Assembly: GCF_018257575.1 (NCBI RefSeq)
Contig: NZ_JAERJP010000013.1
Coordinates: forward strand, 1 to 64,000
DNA from: Tatumella sp. JGM91
GTDB taxonomy: Bacteria; Pseudomonadota; Gammaproteobacteria; Enterobacterales; Enterobacteriaceae
Reading direction: 5' to 3'
DNA: 64,000 bases
How positions within the stretch are numbered: the stretch's first letter is position 1; each line of letters begins with the position of its first letter. A program made the position numbers and the translations under genes. Below the pieces are notes generated by a model. It saw only the letters and a list, made by a program, of their open reading frames with translations. It did not search any database and was not told where the DNA came from. Positions 44,923-53,495 of this stretch are shown here, piece after piece.

Positions 44923-46217
44923 ATGATATAAAATCTGTTCGCGGCATGCGTGATGTTCTGCCGGATGTAACCCCTCAGTGGCAATGGCTGGAAGCCAGAT
45001 TCCGCCAGATGGCCCACCGCTATGGCTACCAGGAAATGCGCCTGCCGTTACTGGAACCCGTATCCCTGTTTGAACGGGCGGTCGGCGTGTCCACGGATAT
45101 TGTGTCGAAAGAGATGTATAACTTTCGCGACAAAAGCGGGGAAAATATTACCCTGCGGCCGGAAGGCACCAGTGGCTGTCTGCGGGCAGTGCTGGAAAAT
45201 AATATGTGTTATCACAAAACCCAGCGCCTGTGGTATCAGGGCCCGATGTTCCGCTATGAACGCCCGCAAAAAGGCCGTCTGCGCCAGTTTACCCAGTTCG
45301 GGGCCGAAGCCTTCGGTATGCCGGGTGCCGATATTGATGCTGAACTGATTTTTATGGTCAGGGATCTGTTTACCGGTCTGGGTCTGGAAAATCATGTTCG
45401 TCTCGAAATAAATTCATTAGGTAACAGCAGCGAAAGACAACTCCATCGTCAGGCACTGGTTAACTGGTTCAGCCACCACCAGCAACTGCTGGATGAAGAC
45501 AGTAAAATGCGTCTTGCCATCAATCCGCTGCGGATACTCGACAGTAAAAATCCCCGGTTGCAGACTCTCATTGAGCAGGCCCCGCGGCTTACGGATTTTC
45601 TGCAACAGGACTCACAGCAGCATTTCGCCACCCTGTGTGAATTACTGGATAAGGCAGAGATCGCTTACCGGATAAATCCGCGGCTGGTGCGCGGGCTGGA
45701 CTATTATTCCCACACCGTCTTCGAATGGATCACCGATGATCTCGGGGCCCAGGGCACTGTGTGTGGCGGCGGACGCTACGACGGATTAGCCGAACTGTTC
45801 AGCGGGAAACCTCTGCCGTGCTGCGGTTTCGCTATCGGGATTGAACGGCTGTTGCTGCTACTGGCAGCCACCAACCGTACCGTCACAGATCACCGCCATG
45901 TTCCCGATATTGTCGTGACTTCTGAGTTATCCGATGGCGGTATCAGTGCATTATTACTGGCAGAACAGCTCAGACGCCGTTTCACGACCCTCAGGGTACT
46001 GACCGACAGCAGCGGGGCCCGGCTGAAACGCCAGCATCAGAATGCCCTGAACAGCCAGTGCCGGATAATAATTACGCTGAATCATGACGGACACATCCGG
46101 CTGTGGGACTTACAGAGTCAGCAGCAATCAGAGACGGATAATGCCGGGCTGATGACAATGATTGCCGCCCGCCAGCAGCACTGGCAAAAATCAACCCCCA
46201 ATAGCGACAGACCTTAA
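44919..46217 (+). CDS. hisS: Second histidyl-tRNA synthetase of the hdc cluster
   Basis: The 432-residue class II synthetase appears catalytically intact. It has MRDVLP at the N-terminus, LRPEGT (79-84), motif 2 MFRYERPQKGRLRQF (110-124), histidine A RGLDYY with R258, GGGRYDGLAEL, and motif 3 GIERLL (308-312), followed by an anticodon-binding domain. It charges tRNA-His with histidine; the housekeeping copy should lie elsewhere. Clusters with hdc commonly carry such a gene, perhaps to protect translation when histidine is drained, or to sense it. Coupled to hdcT2 by ATGA overlap. Confidence 0.92.
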   Translation: MNDIKSVRGMRDVLPDVTPQWQWLEARFRQMAHRYGYQEMRLPLLEPVSLFERAVGVSTDIVSKEMYNFRDKSGENITLRPEGTSGCLRAVLENNMCYHKTQRLWYQGPMFRYERPQKGRLRQFTQFGAEAFGMPGADIDAELIFMVRDLFTGLGLENHVRLEINSLGNSSERQLHRQALVNWFSHHQQLLDEDSKMRLAINPLRILDSKNPRLQTLIEQAPRLTDFLQQDSQQHFATLCELLDKAEIAYRINPRLVRGLDYYSHTVFEWITDDLGAQGTVCGGGRYDGLAELFSGKPLPCCGFAIGIERLLLLLAATNRTVTDHRHVPDIVVTSELSDGGISALLLAEQLRRRFTTLRVLTDSSGARLKRQHQNALNSQCRIIITLNHDGHIRLWDLQSQQQSETDNAGLMTMIAARQQHWQKSTPNSDRP

Positions 46218-46230
46218 CCGGTCAGCTGCT

Positions 46231-46268
46231 GCCTGCCGTGGCCGCCAGCGATCACGGCAAGCTTTTTT
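46231..46268 (+). terminator. Terminator between the second hisS and the fusion gene
   Basis: GC-TGCCGTG and CACGGCA-GC form a nine-pair stem with a single mismatch, and six Ts follow. It begins 13 nt after the hisS stop and ends 15 nt before the fusion gene start, so most transcripts should stop here unless readthrough is controlled. Confidence 0.75.
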
Positions 46269-46283
46269 CGTGGAAAGGATGTC

Positions 46284-48125
46284 ATGCCAAGAAAGAATCG
46301 CCTGTTTATTCAGGGCCTTCCCCATTTGGTGCGCCTGCGGGGGCATAACTCACAGCCACTGTTTCTCGAACCGGCCGACTATCAGTACTGTCTGACCTGT
46401 CTCGATAAAGCGCTACAGGAATATGATGTTAACTTACATGGCTATTCTCTGAACGCCGATCAGGTATTGCTGCTGCTGAGTGCCGCTGACAAACAACAAC
46501 TGGGACGCTTTATGCAACAACTGGGCCGCAGTTATGTGCCTTTTTATAATCACAAATATCAGCGACGTGGCGCACTGTGGGAAAGCCGTTATGACAGCTG
46601 TCCGCTGGAGAGCAGCAGCTATTTTCTGCTGGTGAAGAAATATATCGAACAGCCGCGGCTGGCCGCTCCCTGTCGTAGTCTGGCTGAGGACCCGCCGCAG
46701 AGGATTATCCCGCACAACGAATACCTGAATCTGGGGCCTGACGCAGAGCAACGCCGCCGCCATTACCTGCTGTTTTGTGAAACCCCGGACAGTCCGGCAA
46801 TCGTGCAGAATATTCGCTATGCGCTGGAGCAGAATTGCCTGCTGGCTACTGCCGGTTACAGCCGGCCTTTGGAGCACACCCTGCAGCGTCGTTTACGTCC
46901 CCGTCAGTCAGGCAGACCCAGAAAACGTTTTACCAATCCGGTGGTGATGTGGAGCAGGCTGGAAAACCAGGTGAAGACACTGCTTGAACGCTACTGCTAT
47001 CAGGAAATTCGTCTGTCATTGCTGGAACAGGGCACTTCAGTTCCTTTTTCCCTGCAGCATAATGACTGTCCGGTGACTCACCGCAGCCGGTTACACCGTG
47101 ATGGTACTGACAGCTGTCTGCAACTGGTATCACGCCACCGGCAGCTTCAGCATGCCAGCAGACTCTGGTATCTGGGGGCGGCCTTCCGCCACGGTGAGGA
47201 ACAGCCACATACCCTGCGCCAGTATCACCAGTTGGGTGTCGAAGCTTTCGGTTACCAGGGGATCACTATGGTGCTCGAACAGCTACAGCTGCAACAGACA
47301 CTGTTCAGGAGCTTAGGGCTGGATAACCACACAGAGCTGCGGATAAATACCCCGGGCACCGGCAGCGAATTCAGTGATTACTGCGCCAGGCTCCGCCAGT
47401 GGTATCAGCCGTTACGCTATTTACTGACCCCACAGCAACAACGCTGGTCAGAAGAAAACCCGATACGTTTACTGCAAAACCACGATAACGATCCACTGCT
47501 GAGTCGTCTTAATCAGCAGGCACCCTGCGCCAGCGGATTTATTTCTGAACATAGCCGCCAGCAATTCAGGCAGCTGTGCCAGGCATTGCAGCAGCTGGGA
47601 ATTCCGTATCTCCATGACCACGGGCTGTTCTCAGCCAACCATTACAATACACTGGTCTTTGAATGGCACAGTAACCTCGCAGAGGAACATTCGTTACTCA
47701 GCCGGGGCGGTTGCTACGACGAGAATGCAACCCGGATCACCGGTCACCCGCTTGCGGCCTGCGGCTTTACACTGATGTTCGATAATCTGATGCAGTTGCT
47801 GGCCGGGTTACAGGGATACGATATGCTGAGTCCGCAGGCGGATGTAGTGATCCTCGCTGCACAGGCACAGACCCGCGGCCCGGCGCTGATCCTTGGCCGT
47901 ACACTGCGCCAGCATTTTCCACAGCTGAGTATTATTAATGACTGCTCCCCTTTCCGTTTGCCGGTCTGCCGTAAGAATGCGTTACGCCAGGGCGCACAGG
48001 TCATTTTACAGGCAGAAGATGATGACAGCCTGGTGACGGTTTTTACCCGCGAATCTGTTCACGGACAGCGTCTGCCGGTGACAGAGGTTATCGCGCAGTT
48101 AAGCCGGTTAATATTATCCTCCTGA
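46284..48125 (+). CDS. Fusion of a RAYT-type transposase domain with a degenerate HisRS
   Basis: Residues 1-215 form a complete RAYT (COG1943, IS200/Y1 type): MPRKNRLFIQGLPHLVRLRG, then LGRFMQQLGRSYV, ALWESRYDS, KYIE and the typical tail RRLRPRQSGRPRKR. The HUH motif, normally NHVH, is DQVL here (59-62), so both metal histidines are lost, while the candidate tyrosine Y120 remains. Residues 222-613 form a HisRS paralogue with clear similarity to the neighbouring hisS (LWYLGAAFRHGEEQ, LRQYHQLGVEAFG, LFSANHYNTLVFEW). There Arg in RGLDYY is Phe449, GGGRYDG is RGGCYDE, and the ER of motif 3 is DN (500-501). The C-terminal anticodon-like domain is kept. AAAGGA lies 6 nt before the ATG. It is likely a binding or sensing protein, not an enzyme. 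Confidence 0.85.
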   Translation: MPRKNRLFIQGLPHLVRLRGHNSQPLFLEPADYQYCLTCLDKALQEYDVNLHGYSLNADQVLLLLSAADKQQLGRFMQQLGRSYVPFYNHKYQRRGALWESRYDSCPLESSSYFLLVKKYIEQPRLAAPCRSLAEDPPQRIIPHNEYLNLGPDAEQRRRHYLLFCETPDSPAIVQNIRYALEQNCLLATAGYSRPLEHTLQRRLRPRQSGRPRKRFTNPVVMWSRLENQVKTLLERYCYQEIRLSLLEQGTSVPFSLQHNDCPVTHRSRLHRDGTDSCLQLVSRHRQLQHASRLWYLGAAFRHGEEQPHTLRQYHQLGVEAFGYQGITMVLEQLQLQQTLFRSLGLDNHTELRINTPGTGSEFSDYCARLRQWYQPLRYLLTPQQQRWSEENPIRLLQNHDNDPLLSRLNQQAPCASGFISEHSRQQFRQLCQALQQLGIPYLHDHGLFSANHYNTLVFEWHSNLAEEHSLLSRGGCYDENATRITGHPLAACGFTLMFDNLMQLLAGLQGYDMLSPQADVVILAAQAQTRGPALILGRTLRQHFPQLSIINDCSPFRLPVCRKNALRQGAQVILQAEDDDSLVTVFTRESVHGQRLPVTEVIAQLSRLILSS

Positions 48126-48219
48126 CCTTCACAGGGCTGGCATAAATTTTCTTCCGGCGGCACACTGATAAAAACTCAATAACATCACCGCCATCCGGCC
48201 ATCAGACAAGGAACGGGTT

Positions 48220-49008
48220 ATGCAGGCAGCGCTGCGTTTTTGTGCCAATCTGAAGTGGTTATTTACTGAACTTCCCTTCGGACAGCGTTTTGCCGCCGCC
48301 GCACAGGCCGGGTTCACGGCCGTCGAATATGCTGCTCCCTATGATTTCCCGGCCGCCGATCAGCGCCGCTGGCTGAGCCAGCAGGGTTTGCAACTGCAAC
48401 TGATCAATACTCCGGTCGGCCCGGCAGGCAGTTTGTCTTCGGCCGGGCAGGCCTGCCATCCACAGCGCACCAACGCTTTTCGCCGCGACATTATCCGGGC
48501 AATCAACTATGCCAGTGCTTTATCCTGCCCGATGATCCACGTTCAGGCCGGAGTGTTACCGGCCGGGGTGACGCATCAGCAGGCTTTCGATACCCTGTGT
48601 GAAAATTTACAGATGGCAGCGGGGCTGGCCGCCAGCCATGATATTACCCTGCTGCTGGAAGCGATTAATCACTATGATATTCCAGCCTATTTTTTACAGA
48701 CCCAGGCCGAAAGCCTGGCGGTCATTCAGCAGGTAAATACCGGAAACCTGCGGCTGTTATTTGATATCTATCACTGCCAGCGCACAGAAGGTGATGTCAG
48801 CGGGCGGCTGGCAGAGTTCTGGCCGTGGATCCGTCATATTCAGGTGGCTGACACACCATTACGCGGTGAACCGGGCAGCGGAGATATCGACTGGCCGGCG
48901 CTATTTTCACAATTACGTTCACTGAATTACCACGGCCGGATTGGCTGTGAATACCGGCCATCTGCCGGTACTATCGCTGGACTGGGCTGGATCAACAGTT
49001 ATCGCTGA
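48220..49008 (+). CDS. hyi: Hydroxypyruvate isomerase family protein
   Basis: The 262-residue TIM-barrel protein belongs to the Hyi/xylose-isomerase-like group. Metal-binding residues are expected in LLLEAIN, FDIYHCQRTEG, HIQVADTP and GCEYRP, all conserved. Hyi interconverts hydroxypyruvate and tartronate semialdehyde, but relatives act on other keto-sugars and no glyoxylate carboligase or tartronate reductase genes lie nearby. AAGGAA precedes the start. The gene follows the fusion gene by 94 bp and precedes the amidohydrolase gene by 42 bp. Confidence 0.85.
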   Translation: MQAALRFCANLKWLFTELPFGQRFAAAAQAGFTAVEYAAPYDFPAADQRRWLSQQGLQLQLINTPVGPAGSLSSAGQACHPQRTNAFRRDIIRAINYASALSCPMIHVQAGVLPAGVTHQQAFDTLCENLQMAAGLAASHDITLLLEAINHYDIPAYFLQTQAESLAVIQQVNTGNLRLLFDIYHCQRTEGDVSGRLAEFWPWIRHIQVADTPLRGEPGSGDIDWPALFSQLRSLNYHGRIGCEYRPSAGTIAGLGWINSYR

Positions 49009-49050
49009 GACCTGCACAGTCACCATCACCCCACAGGCTTATAAAGGAGC

Positions 49051-49836
49051 ATGACCTTGTCTGAACCCCTGCTTTACGCAGATGAACCTGCTGCGTTTAC
49101 CGTCAGTAATCCCGACGGAAAATCCCCTTTTTTGATTTTGTGCGACCATGCAGGAAAAAGGATCCCACGGCGACTGGGTGATCTGGGGTTAACCGACGCA
49201 GATATCAGTCGTCATATTGGCTGGGATATTGGTGCGCTGGCAGTATCGCAGTTGCTCAGTCAATCACTGGATGCAACCCTGGTATCCCAGACCTATTCAC
49301 GACTGGTGATTGACTGCAATCGTACCCCTGGCGTGGAAAGCTCCATCCCGCAACTGTCGGAAGACACGGTAATCCCCGGCAATCAGGGGATCTCCCCTCA
49401 ACAGAAAGAGTCCCGCCGCCGGGAGATCTTCACCCCCTACCACGATCAGATCCGCCAGATCCTTGAACAGCGCCGGTTGCGCGGGCAGATGACCTGTATT
49501 CTGGCAATGCACAGTTTTACTCCGGTTTATCTTGGTGTCCCCCGCCCCTGGCATATTGGTGTGCTCTATAACCGCCTGAAAGCGTATCCGCACGCATTAC
49601 TGGCGCAGTTAGCAGCCAGAGATCAGTGGGTCGTCGGTGATAATCAGCCCTATGCCGTGTCCGATGCCACTGACTATGCACTGCCACAGCATGCAGAAAA
49701 AAATGCACTGCCTGCGGTCGAAATTGAGTTACGTCAGGATTTGATTGTCGACAGCGCCGGACAAGCCCGCTGGGCACAGGATCTGGACAGCCTGTTTCGT
49801 GATGCCTGGAAACACTACCAGCAAAAAACATTATAA
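49051..49836 (+). CDS. N-formylglutamate amidohydrolase family protein
   Basis: The 261-residue zinc hydrolase of the FGase family has FLILCDHAGKRIPRRLG, HIGWDIGALAVSQ, YSRLVIDCNR and MHSFTP, with the metal ligands in CDHAG and AMHSFTP. The HutG-type enzyme splits N-formylglutamate in histidine breakdown, but many members act on other formyl amino acids. AAAGGAG precedes the ATG. No hut genes are near, so a link to histidine use is suggested only by closeness to the hdc cluster. Confidence 0.85.
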   Translation: MTLSEPLLYADEPAAFTVSNPDGKSPFLILCDHAGKRIPRRLGDLGLTDADISRHIGWDIGALAVSQLLSQSLDATLVSQTYSRLVIDCNRTPGVESSIPQLSEDTVIPGNQGISPQQKESRRREIFTPYHDQIRQILEQRRLRGQMTCILAMHSFTPVYLGVPRPWHIGVLYNRLKAYPHALLAQLAARDQWVVGDNQPYAVSDATDYALPQHAEKNALPAVEIELRQDLIVDSAGQARWAQDLDSLFRDAWKHYQQKTL

Positions 49837-50273
49837 TTATTTATGTTTATACGCAGCACCTCCTGATTCCTCTGCAGGCCGGCAACGATTATCCGGCCTG
49901 TGGAATAAGCGCCCCGGCAGGACAAAACAAACAGATTTACCCCGCTACCGGCACAGAATCCGGTAATATAACAGCATATTCTTCAGGATATTTCCCCTGC
50001 TATCTCAATGGCATTTCTATAGTTATATCATCCTTTTATTTTATGTAATTCGGAATATATAACTGTTATATAGACTTAATGTCGCTATTTCCCCCTGAAA
50101 CTTGAAACTGATCACAGTTTTATACTAAGGTAGCTATATATCAATTTGTATTGATAATATTTGGCCTTATTCTTCCGGCTTCTTATAGCTTTCTTTCCCC
50201 CTTCTGTATTTTCTGTTCTGTTTATGGCAACGAAAGCTATAAGGCGCTCTCATTGATTATGTTATGAGGACTT
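49837..50273 (+). promoter_or_regulatory. 437-bp region before the ProP-like gene
   Basis: There is no gene here. Two palindromes stand out: AAACTG-ATCA-CAGTTT (50105-50120) and TATCAAT-TTGT-ATTGATA (50139-50156, 7-bp perfect arms). Both lie 120-170 bp before the transporter start and could be operators; the regulators are unknown. Confidence 0.45.
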
Positions 50274-51749
50274 ATGACAAGCACCAGTCACGCTAGCGAA
50301 AAACAGAAAAAACATTTCTGGAACAAAAAACAAAAAGAGCTGACCGTTGATGATATTACTATCGTCGATAACGATATGCTGAAACGGGCGGTGGGCGCGG
50401 CCGCTTTAGGGAATGCCATGGAATGGTTCGATTTTGGTGTCTTCAGTTATCTGGCCGTGACCATCGGTAAAGTGTTCTTTGCCGATGCCAGTGCAACGGC
50501 ACAGTTAATTGCCACGTTCGGGACTTTCGCCGCCGCTTTCCTGGTCCGGCCGCTGGGTGGTCTGTTTTTCGGACCACTGGGTGACCGCTATGGACGACAA
50601 AAGATCCTCGCCATTACGATGATAATGATGGCGGTGGGTACTTTCTGTATCGGTCTGATCCCTTCCTATAGCAGTATCGGTATTATGGCACCGATCCTGC
50701 TGCTGGCCGCACGTCTGCTGCAGGGGTTCTCTACCGGGGGGGAATACGGCGGTGCCGCAACCTTTATCGCGGAATATTCGACCGATAATCGCCGCGGGTT
50801 TATGGGCAGTTTTCTGGAGTTCGGGACCCTCGGTGGCTATTTGCTGGGCGCCGGACTGGTCACCGCCCTCACTTCTGTGATGCCTGCCCGGGCAATGCTC
50901 GACTGGGGCTGGAGAATTCCGTTCTTTATTGCCGCCCCGCTGGGACTGTTCGGCTTATATGTACGTCTGAAACTGGAAGAAACCCCGGCATTCCAGCAGC
51001 ATATGGAAAAACAGGAGGCCCTGGAACACAGTAAACCCCGCCTGAATTTATGGCAGATGCTGACCAAATACCGTGCCCAGATGCTGAAATGTATCGGCCT
51101 GGTATTACTGTTTAATGTCTCCAACTATATGCTGACATCCTATATGCCAAGTTACCTGACCGGTATCCTCGGCCTGAGTGAACTGAGCAGCCTGTTACTG
51201 GTGATGGTGGTCATGTTTGTCATGATGCCGCTGACACTGTTCTGGGGCCACCGTACGGACAGTGTCGGACGTCGTCCGGTGATTGCCGGAGGAGCGATTG
51301 GCCTGATCGTGCTGTCGGTTCCCTGCCTGATGCTGATTGGTTCAGGAAATATGTGGGGAGTCTTTGCCGGACTGATTATTCTGGGTGTGGTACATACCTG
51401 CTTCAGCGGGACCATGCCCGCGACCCTGCCGGCACTGTTTACCACCGATATTCGTTACAGCGCACTGGCCATCGGTTTTAATGTTTCCGTATCTCTGTTC
51501 GGCGGAACTACCCCGCTACTGACCGCATGGCTGGTAGATAAGACCCATAACCTGATGGTTCCGGCCTATTACCTGATGGCTGCCGGCGTTATTGGCCTGA
51601 TTACGGTGTTCACGTTACGTGAAACTGCCCGTAAACCACTGCGTGGTTCAACCCCGGCAGTCGCCAGTAAAGCGGAAGCCATGCTGCTGATAAAAAAACT
51701 GCAGCGCCGGAATAAGAAAAAATCCGAAACACAGACTCCGGCACAGTAA
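50274..51749 (+). CDS. ProP-like MHS-family osmolyte/proton symporter
   Basis: The 491-residue, 12-helix transporter resembles E. coli ProP (500): AASLGNAMEWFDFG-like sequence in helix 1, RPLGGLFFGPLGDRYGRQKIL, LLQGFSTGGEYGGAATFIAEY (in part), LDWGWRIPFFIA and LEETPAFQQH. It should import proline, betaine or related solutes with H+. The C-terminal tail is short and basic, and lacks the antiparallel coiled coil of E. coli ProP that tunes the osmotic set point. GAGGA precedes the start and a terminator follows. Confidence 0.85.
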   Translation: MTSTSHASEKQKKHFWNKKQKELTVDDITIVDNDMLKRAVGAAALGNAMEWFDFGVFSYLAVTIGKVFFADASATAQLIATFGTFAAAFLVRPLGGLFFGPLGDRYGRQKILAITMIMMAVGTFCIGLIPSYSSIGIMAPILLLAARLLQGFSTGGEYGGAATFIAEYSTDNRRGFMGSFLEFGTLGGYLLGAGLVTALTSVMPARAMLDWGWRIPFFIAAPLGLFGLYVRLKLEETPAFQQHMEKQEALEHSKPRLNLWQMLTKYRAQMLKCIGLVLLFNVSNYMLTSYMPSYLTGILGLSELSSLLLVMVVMFVMMPLTLFWGHRTDSVGRRPVIAGGAIGLIVLSVPCLMLIGSGNMWGVFAGLIILGVVHTCFSGTMPATLPALFTTDIRYSALAIGFNVSVSLFGGTTPLLTAWLVDKTHNLMVPAYYLMAAGVIGLITVFTLRETARKPLRGSTPAVASKAEAMLLIKKLQRRNKKKSETQTPAQ

Positions 51750-51766
51750 GCCGTCTGTCTTATTCA

Positions 51767-51792
51767 CGCCGGGCTAAGCCCGGCGTTTTTTT
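51767..51792 (+). terminator. Terminator after the ProP-like gene
   Basis: CGCCGGGC and GCCCGGCG form a strong stem with a triloop, followed by eight Ts, about 18 nt after the stop. Confidence 0.92.
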
Positions 51793-52186
51793 TATCCTCT
51801 GCTTATTAAGCCGTCACCGGGTGTAGGTTGCCTGTCGCCGAAAAGCTTAATGAATAAAATAACCACGCTAATTTGTTATAAATAACCATATCCGGATGAA
51901 ATAGCAAAAATATAATTGCTACGCTTCCGTCCAGACAAAAACTGCCCTCATAAATAATAATAAATAAAATATAAAATAAATAAAAACCATGCCAATTAAA
52001 TTTAATTCACTATTTATAGTGATAACCGGATGCTATAGTCCGATCATTAGCCATACCAGTGACAGGCTGATTATTTCTCTTATTAAGATAAATAATTATT
52101 TCTTTTATGGAAGAAAGATATACAGCCGGATTGCACAGCAATAGATCGTTTATCACCCAAAGAACATCGACTATCAGGGATGTGAT
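51793..52186 (+). promoter_or_regulatory. AT-rich leader of the ecp operon; no ecpR
   Basis: This 394-bp region is very AT-rich and must carry the ecpA promoter. In E. coli the LuxR-type gene ecpR stands directly before ecpA; here no frame on either strand encodes a helix-turn-helix protein. A possible H-NS/IHF target by composition, not by any motif I can confirm. Confidence 0.5.
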
Positions 52187-52774
52187 ATGAAACGTATAAT
52201 ACTTAGCGGGATATTAGTGACGGCGGTAGTTATTCCCGTCATTTCTCTGGCTGCAGAGTCCACCGCCAACGCGGTTGCCACCTGGTCTGCGACGGCCAGA
52301 AAAGACACCACCAGTAAACTGGTGGTGACTCCTCTGGGATCACTGACTTTTCAGTATGCAGAAGGCCTGAAAGGCTTTAATACCCAGAAGGGATTATTTG
52401 ATATCACCATTTACGGTGACAGCACCTCAACAGCGTTCCGGCTGACCTCACGGGTATTAAGCGATACTCTTATCCGTGCAGATAATTCAGGGTCCACATT
52501 ACAGGTCGGGGTTACTTACCACGGCCAGCCGGTAACAAAAACCAGCGATACCGTGATGACCGATACGGCCAGGGGTATTTCAGGGGGCAACCTGAGTGCT
52601 TTATCCGGCAGCTTTAATCTGAATAACCGTACTATGTCCCAGGACCAGTTCACTTTTTCTATTATCGGTGCAACCACCGATGGCAGTACTGCCGTGACCG
52701 ATTACAGTGCATTGCCGGAAGGGATTTGGAGCGGAGATATCAGTGTGCAATTTAATGCTGTCTGGACCAGCTGA
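52187..52774 (+). CDS. ecpA: Common pilus major fimbrillin EcpA
   Basis: The 195-residue pilin has the same length as E. coli EcpA and near-identical stretches: [36 protein letters not shown], and the C-terminal [17 protein letters not shown]. The signal peptide ends SLA near residue 22. It polymerises into the E. coli common pilus fibre that mediates biofilm formation and host or plant attachment. AGGG lies 7 nt before the ATG. First gene of the ecpABCDE operon. Confidence 0.96.
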   Translation: MKRIILSGILVTAVVIPVISLAAESTANAVATWSATARKDTTSKLVVTPLGSLTFQYAEGLKGFNTQKGLFDITIYGDSTSTAFRLTSRVLSDTLIRADNSGSTLQVGVTYHGQPVTKTSDTVMTDTARGISGGNLSALSGSFNLNNRTMSQDQFTFSIIGATTDGSTAVTDYSALPEGIWSGDISVQFNAVWTS

Positions 52775-52805
52775 TTTATCCTGACCCGGTATATAAGGAG
52801 CGGTG

Positions 52806-53477
52806 ATGAAATACCTTATTTTATTCTGCGGATTATTTTCTGTGATGTTTTCACGCAGCTACGCATTAGATGTCGGCGATATTACGTCCTTTATTTACAG
52901 TGATCAAAATACCATGGGTAAAGAAATTGCTAACCCTACCGATAATGGCCGTTTAATCACTCTGAGAATAGAAAAACTATCATCACCGCTGGCGGACGGA
53001 AAAATCATTACGACCGGAAATAGCCGCCGGGAAGTATTAATGACCCCCGCCAGCCTTTTACTGCCGGCTCACAGTAAAGAAATCGTCCGCTTCTATTACC
53101 AGGGACCGGCAGATAATCAGGAACGTTATTACCGGATAGACTGGCGGGACCAGTCCCTGAGCCGTATACCGGCCGAAAATACCGCCCGCGAAGCGGTCGC
53201 CACCTCTTCGGCACAAATAGGTACCCTGCTGGTGGTCGCACCACGTCAGGTCCGCTACGCCTGGCAGTACCGTAACAGCACTCTGTTCAATACCGGCAAC
53301 GCAACACTGCGGGTCGTTGCCTATGGTCCCTGTCGCAGTGCCACCGACGGCAAGGAATGCCGGGAAAATTACTATCTGCTGCCGGGCAAAAACCGTGCAT
53401 TCAGTCGTGTCAATGTGGCCATCAGACAAGGCCATATTGGTCTGTGGCAGGCCGCTACTTTTGTGGCTGTCAAATAA
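52806..53477 (+). CDS. ecpB: Pilus chaperone EcpB
   Basis: The 223-residue periplasmic chaperone has a signal peptide (1-19) and the two Ig-like domains of alternative chaperone-usher systems. E. coli EcpB has 222 residues. SHSKEIVRFYYQGPADNQERYYRI-type sequence (here HSKEIVRFYYQGP then ERYYRIDW) is shared with EcpE in this operon. It binds EcpA subunits in the periplasm. AAGGAG lies 6 nt before the chosen ATG. Confidence 0.92.
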   Translation: MKYLILFCGLFSVMFSRSYALDVGDITSFIYSDQNTMGKEIANPTDNGRLITLRIEKLSSPLADGKIITTGNSRREVLMTPASLLLPAHSKEIVRFYYQGPADNQERYYRIDWRDQSLSRIPAENTAREAVATSSAQIGTLLVVAPRQVRYAWQYRNSTLFNTGNATLRVVAYGPCRSATDGKECRENYYLLPGKNRAFSRVNVAIRQGHIGLWQAATFVAVK

Positions 53478-53495
53478 ACTGCCGGTAAAACAGAG

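Noticed and set aside
46284-46930. Active IS200/RAYT mobile element
   Set aside because: The HUH histidines are replaced and the domain is fused in frame to another protein, so mobility is very unlikely.
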